A stretch of 64,000 nt of DNA from Brevibacillus sp. (GCA_017656235.1 JACDOF010000015.1:1-64000), one strand, 5' to 3'; positions 45,531 through 55,322 are shown, numbered from the stretch's first letter. Program-made: numbers and translations. The notes: generated by a model from the letters alone, not told the origin.

Positions 45531-46917
45531 GTTTCAATTCCTCATAGGTACGATCTAAACGTAGCACACGGTATTTCCACGCTTTGAACCGGTCGCGAGT
45601 TTCAATTCCTCATAGGTACGATCTAAACGAAATCCCAGAACCGCGCGTGCTGCGTATCTGGGAGTAGTTTCAATTCCTCATAGGTACGATCTAAACTCGT
45701 ATCTCTCGCGCCTAAATTTCGGTAAAGCTACCGTGTTTCAATTCCTCATAGGTACGATCTAAACCACCTTCATACGCACCTTCTTTGTCGCCATGCTATC
45801 ACCTCGTTTCAATTCCTCATAGGTACGATCTAAACGATGAACTGTAACCCGGAAGGGCCATACCACTACATGTTTCAATTCCTCATAGGTACGATCTAAA
45901 CCGCAAACTGGCTGAGGGTGATAGGCGATTTCTCTGCACTGTTTCAATTCCTCATAGGTACGATCTAAACACGCTACAGATCGGATCCCGTCCACGTCGT
46001 GGAACTTGGTTTCAATTCCTCATAGGTACGATCTAAACCTACCGCAGTTGCAGTACATGACCGGAGCCAAACAGGTTTCAATTCCTCATAGGTACGATCT
46101 AAACGGACGGACGAGTCGAGTACAATTCCTTGGCACAGATGTTTCAATTCCTCATAGGTACGATCTAAACTGGAAACACACATTCATTGCAACACAGGAG
46201 ATCATGTTTCAATTCCTCATAGGTACGATCTAAACAAATACTTCGTTGCCCGACTGTTGGACAAAGGATACTCCGTGTTTCAATTCCTCATAGGTACGAT
46301 CTAAACCAGGGCGGAATCTCAAACCATGAGACACGTAAATTGTTTCAATTCCTCATAGGTACGATCTAAACGGATGTCATTCAACCGGAGGTATTTGACC
46401 CATATGTAATCGTTTCAATTCCTCATAGGTACGATCTAAACGGCAGTTCCTATGAACGAAATTTCCGACCTCAAAAACGTTTCAATTCCTCATAGGTACG
46501 ATCTAAACTGGGTTGGTTCAAGGTACATCACCATACACGATACAGCGTTTCAATTCCTCATAGGTACGATCTAAACTAGTTGAGGTTGACCATCAGAGTA
46601 AGATGGTCGCTTTACGTTTCAATTCCTCATAGGTACGATCTAAACTCGTAAGGTTTCTGTTACACTTCCAGATGAAGTGTGGTGTTTCAATTCCTCATAG
46701 GTACGATCTAAACAAACACCTCCTGCACCCTCGCTGTTACGGGGGGATCAAGTTTCAATTCCTCATAGGTACGATCTAAACGAGGTAATTTTAATCTGAT
46801 ATTAAGAGAGATTTTTCCAGTTTCAATTCCTCATAGGTACGATCTAAACGAACGGCTGCCGGAGAAAAAACGGGAGCTGGTGAAGCTGTTTCAATTCCTC
46901 ATAGGTACGATCTAAAC
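45531..46917 (-). CRISPR. CRISPR array, 21 repeats and 20 spacers
   Basis: The 30-base repeat reads GTTTCAATTCC...GATCTAAAC on the plus strand; all 21 copies I checked look identical, at 45531, 45599, 45667, 45735, 45806, 45872, 45941, 46009, 46075, 46141, 46206, 46277, 46342, 46412, 46479, 46547, 46616, 46684, 46752, 46820 and 46888. Spacers are 35-41 bases. On the minus strand the repeat ends ATTGAAAC, the usual 8-base crRNA tag of type I-B/III repeats, so transcription is right to left with the leader at 46918-47100. No cas gene lies in the window. Confidence 0.98.
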
Positions 46918-47100
46918 CCCAAAAAACCCTTGTAATATCGGCTTTCTCTTAGCATACATGATCGCAGAAAAAAATGCCAGACTCTTGCCCTTAACCGCCT
47001 GAATCCCTTGTCCCGCAAGTATTCCGCGATAAAAGTAGCTGTCGTCGATCCCCCGGACTTTTTGAATGATTGGAGGTCGACGACAGCTTCTTGCGGTATA
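46918..47100 (-). promoter_or_regulatory. CRISPR leader
   Basis: The region between the array and the IclR gene ends at the first repeat with a T-rich, G4 boundary on the minus strand. It contains a long hairpin: AGCTGTCGTCGA (47037-47048) pairs with TCGACGACAGCT (47077-47088), extended by C5/GGAGG inside. Such a hairpin and the crRNA-tag polarity mark this as the adaptation end. No gene is supported in 46918-47156. Confidence 0.7.
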
Positions 47101-47156
47101 CCCGCAACATCCCGCATTGAAACGAGCAGGCGCCTGTCCAGCAAGAACGTGTTTGC

Positions 47157-47900
47157 TCACTTGATCATCTTGCCCATGCGCCAGGCCGCTTCCATCACCG
47201 GACCGGAGATTTCCCGCATCTTTTCAAATGTCAGGCGGTTGGACGGACCGGAGACGGCCAAGGCAGCCACAATCTTGCCAAAGCGGTCAAAAATGGGGGC
47301 GGAGACAGCAGCGGCTCCGGCTTCCCGCTCTTCCATACTGGTCGCATAGCCCAGTTGGCGAATCTGTTCCAGCTGCTCGATATATTTGGCTCGATCAACC
47401 GTATCGGGCCAGTCCGGATCGGACAAAATTTCCCGCTGGGTCTCCTCATCGGCATAGGCGACCAGCACCTTGCTGGATGCGCCAACGGCCAGCGGCATCC
47501 GCGCACCGACGGGAGCAACACGGCGGATGGCCTGGTTGCTCTGCACGGCCTGAATCCGAATCCGCTCCTTGCCGTCACGAACGTACAGGCTGACCGTCTC
47601 TCCCACCAGATCCCGCAGCCGCTCCATCTCCGGCAGCAGGATTTGCGCGGGGTCATCGGAGCGGCTCATGCTTGCGGACAGCTCCCAGATCCGAAAGCCC
47701 AGCCGGTACTTCTCCGTATGCGGATCGCGTACGACGAATCCCTTTCCCTCCAACGAGGCCAACAGGCGGTGGACCGTACTTTTGTGCAAGTTGATCCGAT
47801 TGGCGATTTCGCTCAGGCCCAGTTCCCCGGTCTCGGTAAAACAGAGCAAAATGTCCAACGCGCGCTCAACGGCACGTACGGTCGTTTTTTGTTCTTCCAC
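47157..47900 (-). CDS. IclR-family transcriptional regulator
   Basis: N-terminal winged HTH (VERALDILLCFTETGELGLSEIANRINLHKSTVHRLLASLE) and a GAF-like effector domain (ETVSLYVRDGKERIRIQAVQS, PVGARMPLAVGASSKVLVAY, AAAVSAPIFDRFGKIVAALAVSGPSNRLT). GTG 47900 follows GGGGGAG; 247 residues. No metabolic gene cluster is adjacent, so the effector is unknown. It lies directly behind the CRISPR leader on the same strand. Confidence 0.9.
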   Translation of the reverse strand: MEEQKTTVRAVERALDILLCFTETGELGLSEIANRINLHKSTVHRLLASLEGKGFVVRDPHTEKYRLGFRIWELSASMSRSDDPAQILLPEMERLRDLVGETVSLYVRDGKERIRIQAVQSNQAIRRVAPVGARMPLAVGASSKVLVAYADEETQREILSDPDWPDTVDRAKYIEQLEQIRQLGYATSMEEREAGAAAVSAPIFDRFGKIVAALAVSGPSNRLTFEKMREISGPVMEAAWRMGKMIK

Positions 47901-48066
47901 GACTCTCCCCCGCTTTCGCAGCAGCGTAATAGGTTTCCATACATCCCCTTGTTGTTTCACAGGCTGAAATCTTGTTTTACATCTAAGTATACTGAAAAAA
48001 TGCCTGATTTGACATCTGTCACGCACGCCATGCGCACATGGGGGAAGAGGTCATTCCGCCGATCCC

Positions 48067-50652
48067 TTACAACAAGCTGCTCCCTTCCAGCAGCGCCTTG
48101 GCATCTTCTGACGAAATCAGCACGGTCCGCGGCTTGCCCCCGCTCTGACCGGAAACGTATCCGTCCGCCTCCATCATCTCGATCAGCCGCGCGGCCCGGT
48201 TGTAGCCGATCCGGAAACGCCGCTGCAAGGCCGAAGCAGATGCCTGTCCCTGTTCCGCCACGTGGACGAGAGCTTCCATGTACAGCGGATCTTCGCCCAT
48301 GTCGTACGACTGGACAGACTGCTCCAACTCTTCCTTGGTAAACAGATAGTCCGGCTTTCGCTGTCGCTTGATCATCTCGGTAACGCGTTCGATCTCATCA
48401 TCAGAGACGAAGTTGCCCTGCAAGCGGAGCGGTGCCGCCCCGCTTTCCAAAAAGAGCATGTCGCCGCGCCCAAGGAGTCGTTCCGCCCCTGTCTGGTCGA
48501 GAATGGTGCGGGAATCGATCTGGGAGAAGACGGCGAACGCCAGTCGAGTCGGGACATTGGCCTTGATGTTGCCGGTAATGACATCGACGGAGGGGCGCTG
48601 GGTGGCCAGCAGCAGGTGGATGCCGCAAGCTCTCGCTTTTTGCGCGATGCGGATAATCGCGTCTTCCACATCCTGTGGCGACACCATCATCAGGTCGGCC
48701 AGCTCGTCGATAATGATCACAATGTACGGCAGCGATTCCTCCGCCACCCGGTTGTAGCGCTCGATGTCGCGGGCCCCGGCGTCGACGAACAACGCGTAGC
48801 GCCGCTCCATTTCTTCCACTGCCCACTTCAAGGCTGCCGTCGCCTGTTTGGCATCGGTCACGACCGGAGTGACCAGGTGCGGCAGATGGTTGTAGGGAGC
48901 CAGTTCCACCATCTTGGGATCGATCAACAGCAGGCGGACCTGCTCGGGGCTTGCTTTGTACAGCAGGCTGACAATGATCGAATTGATGCAGACACTTTTT
49001 CCCGACCCGGTCGCACCGGCGATCAGCCCGTGCGGCATCTTTTTGATATCGGCGACGATCGCCTCGCCCCCGATGTCCATGCCAAGCGCAACGGCAAGCG
49101 GCGAGGGGTGTGCCTGGAATGCATCAGATTCGATGATCTGCCGGATAAACACCGGCTGGCTGCTGCGGTTGGGTACCTCGATGCCGACCGCGTTGCGGCC
49201 GGGGATGGGTGCTTCAATGCGGATGTCCTTGGCACTGAGGCTCAACTTGATGTCATCGGACAGGCTGGTGATCTTGTTCACTTTCACGCCTGGAGCCGGC
49301 TGCACTTCAAAGCGGGTGACGGTCGGCCCTTTCACAATCCCGACCACCTGTGCCTGTACATGAAAGTTTTCCAGTGTTTCCTCCAGCAGCCGCTTCTGCT
49401 CGGCAGTCGATTCTTCATCCGCTAGATCCGCCTGCGGCGGCTGCGCCAGCAGATGAAGGGGCGGATACAGGTATCCTTCCCTGCCACCGACGGACAGCGT
49501 CTCTCCCCCTGCCAGCCCGGACGGTTCCGGATCTGCCGCTTGCGGCAGTTGATACGCAACGGGATGGCCTGCGGGCCGCTCCGGTCCGATCAGGTACGGT
49601 GGATGTTCCGCAGCCCTCACCGCCTCCTCCGCAGCCTCTCTCCCATTTCTCTGGTCGTATTCGGGGCGTCGCGGTGAAACAAGCGGCGTCTCTTCTGCCT
49701 GCTCTGCTGCATAGGACTCTTCGGAGTCGGCAGACGGAGCACCATCCGTTTCCCCTTTCGTCATGCCTTCCGTACCAACCGGATCATCTTCTGCCGCTTT
49801 GGCACGGTCCCATTCAGAATGGTCTGCGTCATGGTCAGCGTCGATAAAGTCAACCGCCTCCGCTCCCGCCAATCCGCTGTGATCCTGCCTGTCCTCGGAT
49901 GGCGTATCACCGCCGTTAGCTGCCATCGGCTCTTCGTCTGTCCGGCTCTCTTTTTTGATTGATGCAGGCGACGGCTCACGCTCCATCCGAGCGGACGTTA
50001 CCGCCGGGCGCGTTTCCTCCTCTACCGTAACCATGCCCTGTGTCATTGGCTGCTCCGCTTCCTTCGCGGGGGGGTCTGCGTTATTTTGGCGCAAGGGACG
50101 AGACAGCATCTCCCGATCGTACCGGCGATTGGGGTCAAGCCTGCCGAACACAGGCGAGATGATCTCCGTCGCCTGAAAGGGACGGTTCTCCTGTTCCGCT
50201 GCCGGAGCGGCTTCCCTTGTCCGCACACGCTGTTCGGGATCGTGCCCGCTCCGTGGCTCGCTTGTTTCACGCTGTTTCGCATGGACGGCTGCATTTGGTT
50301 TGGACGGCTGCTTCCTGTCTTCCTTTGTATGGGGCGATTCTGCCTGGCCTCGCTGTTTGGCTGACTCCGCATACATCTCATACGGTGCAGGAGGGTCTCC
50401 AGCTTCGGCCCGACGTGACAATTTCTTCGGCTGGTCGGGAATGACGGGAAACCGAAACTGCGGGCGCCGTGCCGGCTCTCTCTCCCGGTCCGCAGCTTGC
50501 TTGCGCCGCAGCCGTTCCCTGGGATAGATGTTTTTGGAACGAGCCTGCAGCTGGCGGGGCTTGACCCGGGGCAATACGTCCTCCGCGCGCCGCTCTTCCA
50601 GCGGGTCGTTGACCAGACGTTTCCACAGTTGTACAATCCATTTCCACATCAT
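48067..50652 (-). CDS. sftA: Soluble FtsK/SpoIIIE-type DNA translocase
   Basis: Septum-associated DNA pump that clears chromosomes from closing septa. No N-terminal membrane helices are present, unlike SpoIIIE, which identifies SftA. Residues 1 to about 430 are low-complexity and charged; then come the FtsK beta domain, Walker A GATGSGKSVCIN, Walker B IVIIIDELADLMM, and a C-terminal gamma winged helix (ALQRRFRIGYNRAARLIEMMEADGYV). 861 residues versus about 950 in B. subtilis. ATG 50652 follows AAAGGA. Confidence 0.93.
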   Translation of the reverse strand: MMWKWIVQLWKRLVNDPLEERRAEDVLPRVKPRQLQARSKNIYPRERLRRKQAADREREPARRPQFRFPVIPDQPKKLSRRAEAGDPPAPYEMYAESAKQRGQAESPHTKEDRKQPSKPNAAVHAKQRETSEPRSGHDPEQRVRTREAAPAAEQENRPFQATEIISPVFGRLDPNRRYDREMLSRPLRQNNADPPAKEAEQPMTQGMVTVEEETRPAVTSARMEREPSPASIKKESRTDEEPMAANGGDTPSEDRQDHSGLAGAEAVDFIDADHDADHSEWDRAKAAEDDPVGTEGMTKGETDGAPSADSEESYAAEQAEETPLVSPRRPEYDQRNGREAAEEAVRAAEHPPYLIGPERPAGHPVAYQLPQAADPEPSGLAGGETLSVGGREGYLYPPLHLLAQPPQADLADEESTAEQKRLLEETLENFHVQAQVVGIVKGPTVTRFEVQPAPGVKVNKITSLSDDIKLSLSAKDIRIEAPIPGRNAVGIEVPNRSSQPVFIRQIIESDAFQAHPSPLAVALGMDIGGEAIVADIKKMPHGLIAGATGSGKSVCINSIIVSLLYKASPEQVRLLLIDPKMVELAPYNHLPHLVTPVVTDAKQATAALKWAVEEMERRYALFVDAGARDIERYNRVAEESLPYIVIIIDELADLMMVSPQDVEDAIIRIAQKARACGIHLLLATQRPSVDVITGNIKANVPTRLAFAVFSQIDSRTILDQTGAERLLGRGDMLFLESGAAPLRLQGNFVSDDEIERVTEMIKRQRKPDYLFTKEELEQSVQSYDMGEDPLYMEALVHVAEQGQASASALQRRFRIGYNRAARLIEMMEADGYVSGQSGGKPRTVLISSEDAKALLEGSSLL

Positions 50653-50880
50653 GCTTCGTCCTTTCTTCGTCTTCCAGGGTAGCGGGAATCGTTCTGCATC
50701 GCCCTTTTATCTTATCATGAAATGTCTCCTTTTTTTGCCTTTCGCAATTATTTTCTCTTCCCCGAAACTTTCCACGTATTGGCACGTATAACCTAATTGG
50801 GTGTTGAATCAGCCGATTTGGTGTTCCTTTCGGGAACCGCGAAACATCTGCCACAAATCTATCTGAAAGAGGTGTATCAC

Positions 50881-52452
50881 ATGTTCTGGAAAAAAGGGAG
50901 CCTTCTTGTTCTGGCCGTCTTCCTGGTGTTGACCGGATGCGCCGGAGAAGCGTCTCTTGTCCGTGACGCCGTGGTCAAGTCGATCGAAACGCCAAACTAC
51001 GACTTCCAGGGCACGCTGAAGCTCACGGGCAACTTTGAAGAACTGCTCGCCCTGTCCGGCGAGGAAGTGGACGAGGAGGCCAAGGCAGTCCTCGCGGCAC
51101 TTCAGGCGGGGGTAACCCTGAGCGGTTCGCAGCTTGATCTGAATCGGATGAAGCTGGTGCTGGAAGCAAATGACGACAGCCTGCTGCGCCAACACAACCT
51201 GTGGACCGGAGACGACAAGGCATCGCTGGAGGTATTGTTCGATACCAGCATGACCTATCTGAAGTCTCCGCTTGACGAAAAGTACATCGCATTTGACCCG
51301 AACGCAGTTGACGGAACCGAGATCGACCCGGAAACTGCAGAAGCTTTTCAGGAAAAAGTAAACAAGCTGACGCTCGATTTCATCAAGAAGTACGTGGCCG
51401 ACTACGGCTTCACCCTGTCCCAGGCAAAGGATAACGGAACGAAAACCGTTACCCTGCCGAATGGCGAAAAGGTGGACGCCACCCACATCTCCATCACCCT
51501 GGACACCAAAGAGCTGATCAACCTGTTCCTCTACACGGCCAAAGACGCGTATACCAACCAGGAAGTACGCGCTTTTGCCATTGAGCTGATGACCGCCATC
51601 AGCGAGTTTGCGGCAGCCGCCGGAGAAGACATGATGGGCCCGCTGTCGGCGGAAGAGCGCAAAGCGCAGATTGAGCAGATGGTAGATGAAGGGCTTGCCG
51701 CATTAAAGGGCATGGTTGAAGAGCTGGAGCAGTCCTATACGGTCGATGAGATGGTGGAAATGGCAAAAGAAGAAGGGCTGACCTCGCTGGAAATCAAGCT
51801 GGACTACTACATCAATGAAGAGAAACTGCCGGTCCGCTCCATCAGCACGTTTGATATCGCGTTTACCGTTCCGAAAGAGCCGGTGGCGGTTCCGGTTGAA
51901 CTCGGCCTGGAAGTGGACAGCTACGCATGGAACTTCGGCAAAGCAACCGAATTCCGTTATCCGGAAGCTGACGAAGTCATCCCCGCGGAGCAGTTGGCAG
52001 AAGACATGGATGCGGTCGAAGGCCTGAACAAAGACGGTTTCCTGTACGCCCTGGTAAAGGAAATGAACAAGGAAACCGGCACGATCGTGTTTGACATGAA
52101 CGAAAAGTCGACCACGCTGAATGGCCAGCCGGTTGACGCAAAACCGTACCAGGACCCGCAAACGGGTACCACCATGGTACCGTTCCGTTTCATCGGAGAA
52201 GCGATGGGCGCCGAGATCGGCTTCGATGCCGACAGCAAAGCGGCGATCTTTGAGAAAGACGATGTCCGCATCGTTCTAACCAACGGCAGCAAGACGGCCG
52301 AAGTAAACGGTGAGACTGTCACCCTGCCGCAGCCTGCGGTCATTCGCGACGGCTCCCTTTACGTTCCGCTCCGCTTCGTCAGCGAACAGCTGGGTGCTGA
52401 AGTGATCTGGATCGACGAGGTAAAACAGGCGCTGATCCAATTCGAACGGTAA
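50881..52452 (+). CDS. Lipoprotein with C-terminal copper-amine-oxidase-like stalk domain
   Basis: Secreted and lipid-anchored: MFWKKGSLLVLAVFLVLTGC with Cys 20. The middle (about 30-390) is an acidic protein of unknown fold. The C-terminal about 120 residues form a stalk domain: TLNGQPVDAKPYQD, MVPFRFIGEAMGAEIGFDADSKAAIF, then LYVPLRFVSEQLGAEVIW, a repeat common in Paenibacillaceae surface proteins. ATG 50881 follows GAAAGAGGTG; 523 residues. Ended by the terminator at 52471-52506. Probably binds the wall or a partner protein; no catalytic motif is visible. Confidence 0.8.
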   Translation: MFWKKGSLLVLAVFLVLTGCAGEASLVRDAVVKSIETPNYDFQGTLKLTGNFEELLALSGEEVDEEAKAVLAALQAGVTLSGSQLDLNRMKLVLEANDDSLLRQHNLWTGDDKASLEVLFDTSMTYLKSPLDEKYIAFDPNAVDGTEIDPETAEAFQEKVNKLTLDFIKKYVADYGFTLSQAKDNGTKTVTLPNGEKVDATHISITLDTKELINLFLYTAKDAYTNQEVRAFAIELMTAISEFAAAAGEDMMGPLSAEERKAQIEQMVDEGLAALKGMVEELEQSYTVDEMVEMAKEEGLTSLEIKLDYYINEEKLPVRSISTFDIAFTVPKEPVAVPVELGLEVDSYAWNFGKATEFRYPEADEVIPAEQLAEDMDAVEGLNKDGFLYALVKEMNKETGTIVFDMNEKSTTLNGQPVDAKPYQDPQTGTTMVPFRFIGEAMGAEIGFDADSKAAIFEKDDVRIVLTNGSKTAEVNGETVTLPQPAVIRDGSLYVPLRFVSEQLGAEVIWIDEVKQALIQFER

Positions 52453-52470
52453 GTGAGTCAGACAAATCAA

Positions 52471-52506
52471 AAGGGCGGCACTTCTCTGCAGGAGTGCCGC
52501 CTTTTT
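52471..52506 (+). terminator. Intrinsic terminator
   Basis: AAGGGCGGCACT (52471-52482) pairs with AGTGCCGCCTTTTT (52493-52506). Confidence 0.88.
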
Positions 52507-52526
52507 ACTGGTAAGGAGGAAACGGG

Positions 52527-52970
52527 ATGACCAAAGAGAGATTCAAAGCACCGGTGGCCGTCCACCTTTTCCTGATCCGGGACGCACAGATCCTGCTGTT
52601 GCGCCGTTACAACACCGGCTACGAAGACGGCAGCTACAGTGTCATCGCCGGCCACCTGGACGGAAATGAACAGGTAGTCGACGCGGCCATCCGTGAAGCG
52701 CGGGAGGAAGCGGGGATCACGATTGAACCAGAGGATGTGGAGATCGTTGGGGTGATGCACCGCAAAGCGGCGGACGAGCGGATCGACTTCTTCGCCGTCG
52801 CTCACCGATGGCACGGCCATGTGGTCAACAACGAACCGGACAAATGCGATCAACTGGCCTGGTTCCCGCTTGACCGCCTGCCGGACAACCTGATTGGCTA
52901 TGTGCGAAAGGCAATCGACAACTATCGGCAGAATGTCTGGTTCGACAGCTTTGGCTGGACAGCCGGATAA
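52527..52970 (+). CDS. Nudix hydrolase
   Basis: A 147-residue pyrophosphohydrolase with a complete Nudix box: GHLDGNEQVVDAAIREAREEAGI (starting near residue 47) fits GX5EX7REUXEEXGU. Begins KAPVAVHLFLIRDAQILLLRRYNTGY. Substrate unknown; the fold cleans up nucleotide or sugar-nucleotide pyrophosphates. ATG 52527 follows AAGGAGG. Confidence 0.93.
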   Translation: MTKERFKAPVAVHLFLIRDAQILLLRRYNTGYEDGSYSVIAGHLDGNEQVVDAAIREAREEAGITIEPEDVEIVGVMHRKAADERIDFFAVAHRWHGHVVNNEPDKCDQLAWFPLDRLPDNLIGYVRKAIDNYRQNVWFDSFGWTAG

Positions 52971-53092
52971 TGGCTCCGGCTGCCTGTCCAGTCATGGAGC
53001 AAAAAACGTTTATCCGCTTTTGGAGCGGTCCGGGCAGACTAGGGTTTGTCAATCTTGAGCTGCGTTTGTTTCATCCACTCGTCAAGAGCTGT

Positions 53093-53314
53093 CTAGTAAA
53101 AGATGTATTTGATGCCGATAGCCACATAGGGGATCCCTGACTCGGACCGTTGGACAAGATCAGACAGCTCTTGATACTCCATGCCCAAATAATCTGCGGC
53201 ATCTGTCATGTACAGATACGCTTGTTCTTCTTTCCTGGGCTCTTCAAGTCGGACAGCCACTTCCCGGATGGCCCGGGCCTCCAAACACAGGCAGCGTGCA
53301 TCAAGCTCCTGCAC
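53093..53314 (-). CDS. Small excisionase/MerR-like HTH protein
   Basis: About 73 residues. The C-terminal part YMTDAADYLGMEYQELSDLV, followed by GIPYVAIGIKYIFY, has the form of the AlpA/excisionase HTH (tyr-x-x-x-x-ala-ala-x-x-leu-gly ... ile-pro-tyr-x-x-ile-gly). GTG 53314 is a tentative start, 14 bases after the suhB stop, with only AGGGGG at a distance as ribosome site. No integrase or phage gene is nearby. It may be a free-standing regulator translated with suhB. Confidence 0.5.
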   Translation of the reverse strand: MQELDARCLCLEARAIREVAVRLEEPRKEEQAYLYMTDAADYLGMEYQELSDLVQRSESGIPYVAIGIKYIFY

Positions 53315-53327
53315 GCCGCGAAGAGAG

Positions 53328-54107
53328 TTACCCCCTGATGAGCCTGCGCACTTCCTCATGCAAGCGACCGTTGCTGGCCATCATCGACGGCAGATGCTCC
53401 GGGTCAAATGGCGTATGCCGGTACGGCTCTCCCTGCCAATCCGTAATCCTGGCCCCCGCCTCCCGGGCAATCAGTATGCCGGCGGCCACGTCCATTACGC
53501 TGGAACGATGCAAAATGATGTAGTCAATCCAGCCATTGGCCAACAGGCACCAGTCCAACGCCGGAGCAATCGTGCGCAGCAGTCGTTTGGTATGAAGCAC
53601 AAACGGCTCGGTAAATACCAGCTCCTCTTTGCGGGTAAGGGAGTCCCGCCCGCGGATGTAGGAGCCGACCGCTCTGGACAAGTCATTTCGTGTGTTGACG
53701 GAGATCGGCTTTCCATTGAGGTATGCCCCCCGTCCGCGTTCAGCCCAAAACATCTGATCGGCAATCGGGTTGTACACCACGCCCAGCACGATCTCGCCCG
53801 CGTGTTCCAGCGCAATCGAAACCGAGAAATAAGGATAGCCGATAAAGTAGTTGTTGGTTCCGTCCAACGGGTCGACAATCCAGACGTACTCTTTTTCCCG
53901 GGCAATGTGTCCCACTTCCTCCGAGATGATCGTGTGAGCGGGAAAGTGGCGATGCAGGTGCTGGATGATCCGCCGTTCGCTCTCCTTGTCTTCCGGCAGT
54001 TTGACATCGTTGTGCGACTCCAGATCGGGGATGAGCTGCTGCATAAAACGCTGCTTCAGATATTCTCCTGCATCACGCGCTGCTTGTTTGGCAACTTCTA
54101 ACATCAT
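53328..54107 (-). CDS. suhB: Inositol-1-monophosphatase family protein
   Basis: Mg-dependent phosphatase, 259 residues. Metal motifs: SEEVGHIAREKEYVWIVDPLDGTNNY (Glu, then DPLDGT) near residues 62-88 and MDVAAGILIAREAGARITDW near 205, as in SuhB. Removes phosphate from myo-inositol or related monophosphates, or 3'-phosphoadenosine-type substrates. ATG 54107 follows AGGAG at some distance. Followed closely by the small HTH gene. Confidence 0.9.
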   Translation of the reverse strand: MMLEVAKQAARDAGEYLKQRFMQQLIPDLESHNDVKLPEDKESERRIIQHLHRHFPAHTIISEEVGHIAREKEYVWIVDPLDGTNNYFIGYPYFSVSIALEHAGEIVLGVVYNPIADQMFWAERGRGAYLNGKPISVNTRNDLSRAVGSYIRGRDSLTRKEELVFTEPFVLHTKRLLRTIAPALDWCLLANGWIDYIILHRSSVMDVAAGILIAREAGARITDWQGEPYRHTPFDPEHLPSMMASNGRLHEEVRRLIRG

Positions 54108-54305
54108 GGCCCTGACTCCTTTTTTGTGGTTTTCCAGATTCCTTATCAGGTCAGACCCGCCTTAGACGGCCTCCCACTCGGTATCGGGCTCAGTCCATCC
54201 GCCCTTTTGCCCTTTGACTGGAGGTTGGCACCAATTTCCCTTGCCTTTTGGCAGCCGCAGTGACTATCATAAGAAAAGCTGTCCCAAGGAAGGGAGGTAG
54301 ACGCC

Positions 54306-54683
54306 GTGAACCGAGATTTTATTCGCCTGAAAAACCTGGAAGGCGAGTTGAAGCTGACTCAGATGAACAGAAGCTTCAGTTGTTCGGTTACCAGCAAGGA
54401 ACTGGTGTTTCAGAAACCGCACATCACCTATCACCTGTTTTTGCGCGATATTCTCAGCATCGTACCGGTCCCGGCGAATCAACGCATCGCCTCATTTCGC
54501 CGCTCTGCCGACTTGATTCAGCCCTTGTGCGATCGCGATTCGTATAAACTTACCGCCAAGTGGGTTCGCCTGGTGACCCGCTCCGGAATAGCGGAGCGGG
54601 AGGATATGGAGTTCATCGTACCCCTCTCGTCCAAAATGCTTGCCTACATCGTCCGCTACAGCGGACTGACAGTTATTCCGTAG
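54306..54683 (+). CDS. Uncharacterised soluble protein
   Basis: A 125-residue beta-rich protein (LKNLEGELKLTQMNRSFSCSV, then YHLFLRDILSIVPVP and SYKLTAKWVRLV), resembling a small PH- or GRAM-like barrel, but I cannot assign it. GTG 54306 follows AAGGGAGGTAG. Its 3' end overlaps the convergent thioesterase gene by 11 bases. Confidence 0.65.
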   Translation: MNRDFIRLKNLEGELKLTQMNRSFSCSVTSKELVFQKPHITYHLFLRDILSIVPVPANQRIASFRRSADLIQPLCDRDSYKLTAKWVRLVTRSGIAEREDMEFIVPLSSKMLAYIVRYSGLTVIP

Positions 54684-55167
54684 CTTCCCGGTTCCGGCTG
54701 AGGATCATAAATGTGCCGGTCGCATGGGCAACCAACCGGTTTGCGTCATCGTACAGGCTGCTCTGACAGACGACCAGCGTTTGCCCGCGATGCAGGATGG
54801 TCGCCTCCACTCGCAGTTGTTTGCCTGTTCCCGGACGGATGTAGTTGATTTTGAGTTCCGTGGTGACGGCAAAACGTCCCTGCGGCAGCGAGCGATTGAC
54901 CAAAGATCCCATCGCCGAGTCGATCAGCGTTGCGGTAATGCCGCCGTGCACGACGCCCAGCCGGTTATACATAAACGGCGTCACCGGCACGATGAACTGA
55001 TAGGTCCGCTTCTCTTCGTCCAGGTACTGCCCGGACAGCCCGAGAAAACCGGACATGTAGGCGCTGTTTCGCTCCCTTTTTTGGCGGATGGCTTTGACGG
55101 CCAGTGTCAGCAGTTCCCGCTCTTCTTCCGAGCCGCTCTCCCAAATCTCCCGCAACTCGTCCAGCAT
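54673..55167 (-). CDS. Hotdog-fold thioesterase, PaaI/YiiD type
   Basis: A 164-residue acyl-CoA thioesterase-like protein with the hotdog helix in NRLGVVHGGITATLIDSAMG (near 72-91) and TTELKINYIRPGTG, a typical 4HBT segment. An N-terminal helical extension of about 45 residues (LREIWESGSEEERELLTLAVKAIRQ) precedes the hotdog. ATG 55167 follows GTGGAGGAG. Substrate unknown. Confidence 0.85.
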   Translation of the reverse strand: MLDELREIWESGSEEERELLTLAVKAIRQKRERNSAYMSGFLGLSGQYLDEEKRTYQFIVPVTPFMYNRLGVVHGGITATLIDSAMGSLVNRSLPQGRFAVTTELKINYIRPGTGKQLRVEATILHRGQTLVVCQSSLYDDANRLVAHATGTFMILSRNREATE

Positions 55168-55294
55168 GTCTCTCTCTCCTCCACTTCTCGACAATCTTTC
55201 TCTACAAGCCTTATTCATTGTACCTCAATCACTAGAAAACGGGCAAAAGCAAAAAGCGCCTGGCACATACTGCCTTTGACGCTCTCCGAAAATC

Positions 55295-55322
55295 TTGAAA
55301 ATTTCTGATTTTGATGTATGAT
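55295..55322 (+). promoter_or_regulatory. Predicted promoter of ilvD
   Basis: TTGAAA (55295-55300) and TATGAT (55317-55322) are spaced 16 bases. The 185-base leader to the ilvD start has no T-box consensus (no AGGGTGGNACCGCG) that I can find. Confidence 0.5.

Noticed and set aside
45759-46183. Open frames with repeated LDRTYEELK or VSIPHRYDLN peptides
   Set aside because: They are translations of the CRISPR repeat, not genes.
49350-49847. Plus-strand open frames inside sftA
   Set aside because: Proline/arginine-rich shadows of the low-complexity SftA linker.
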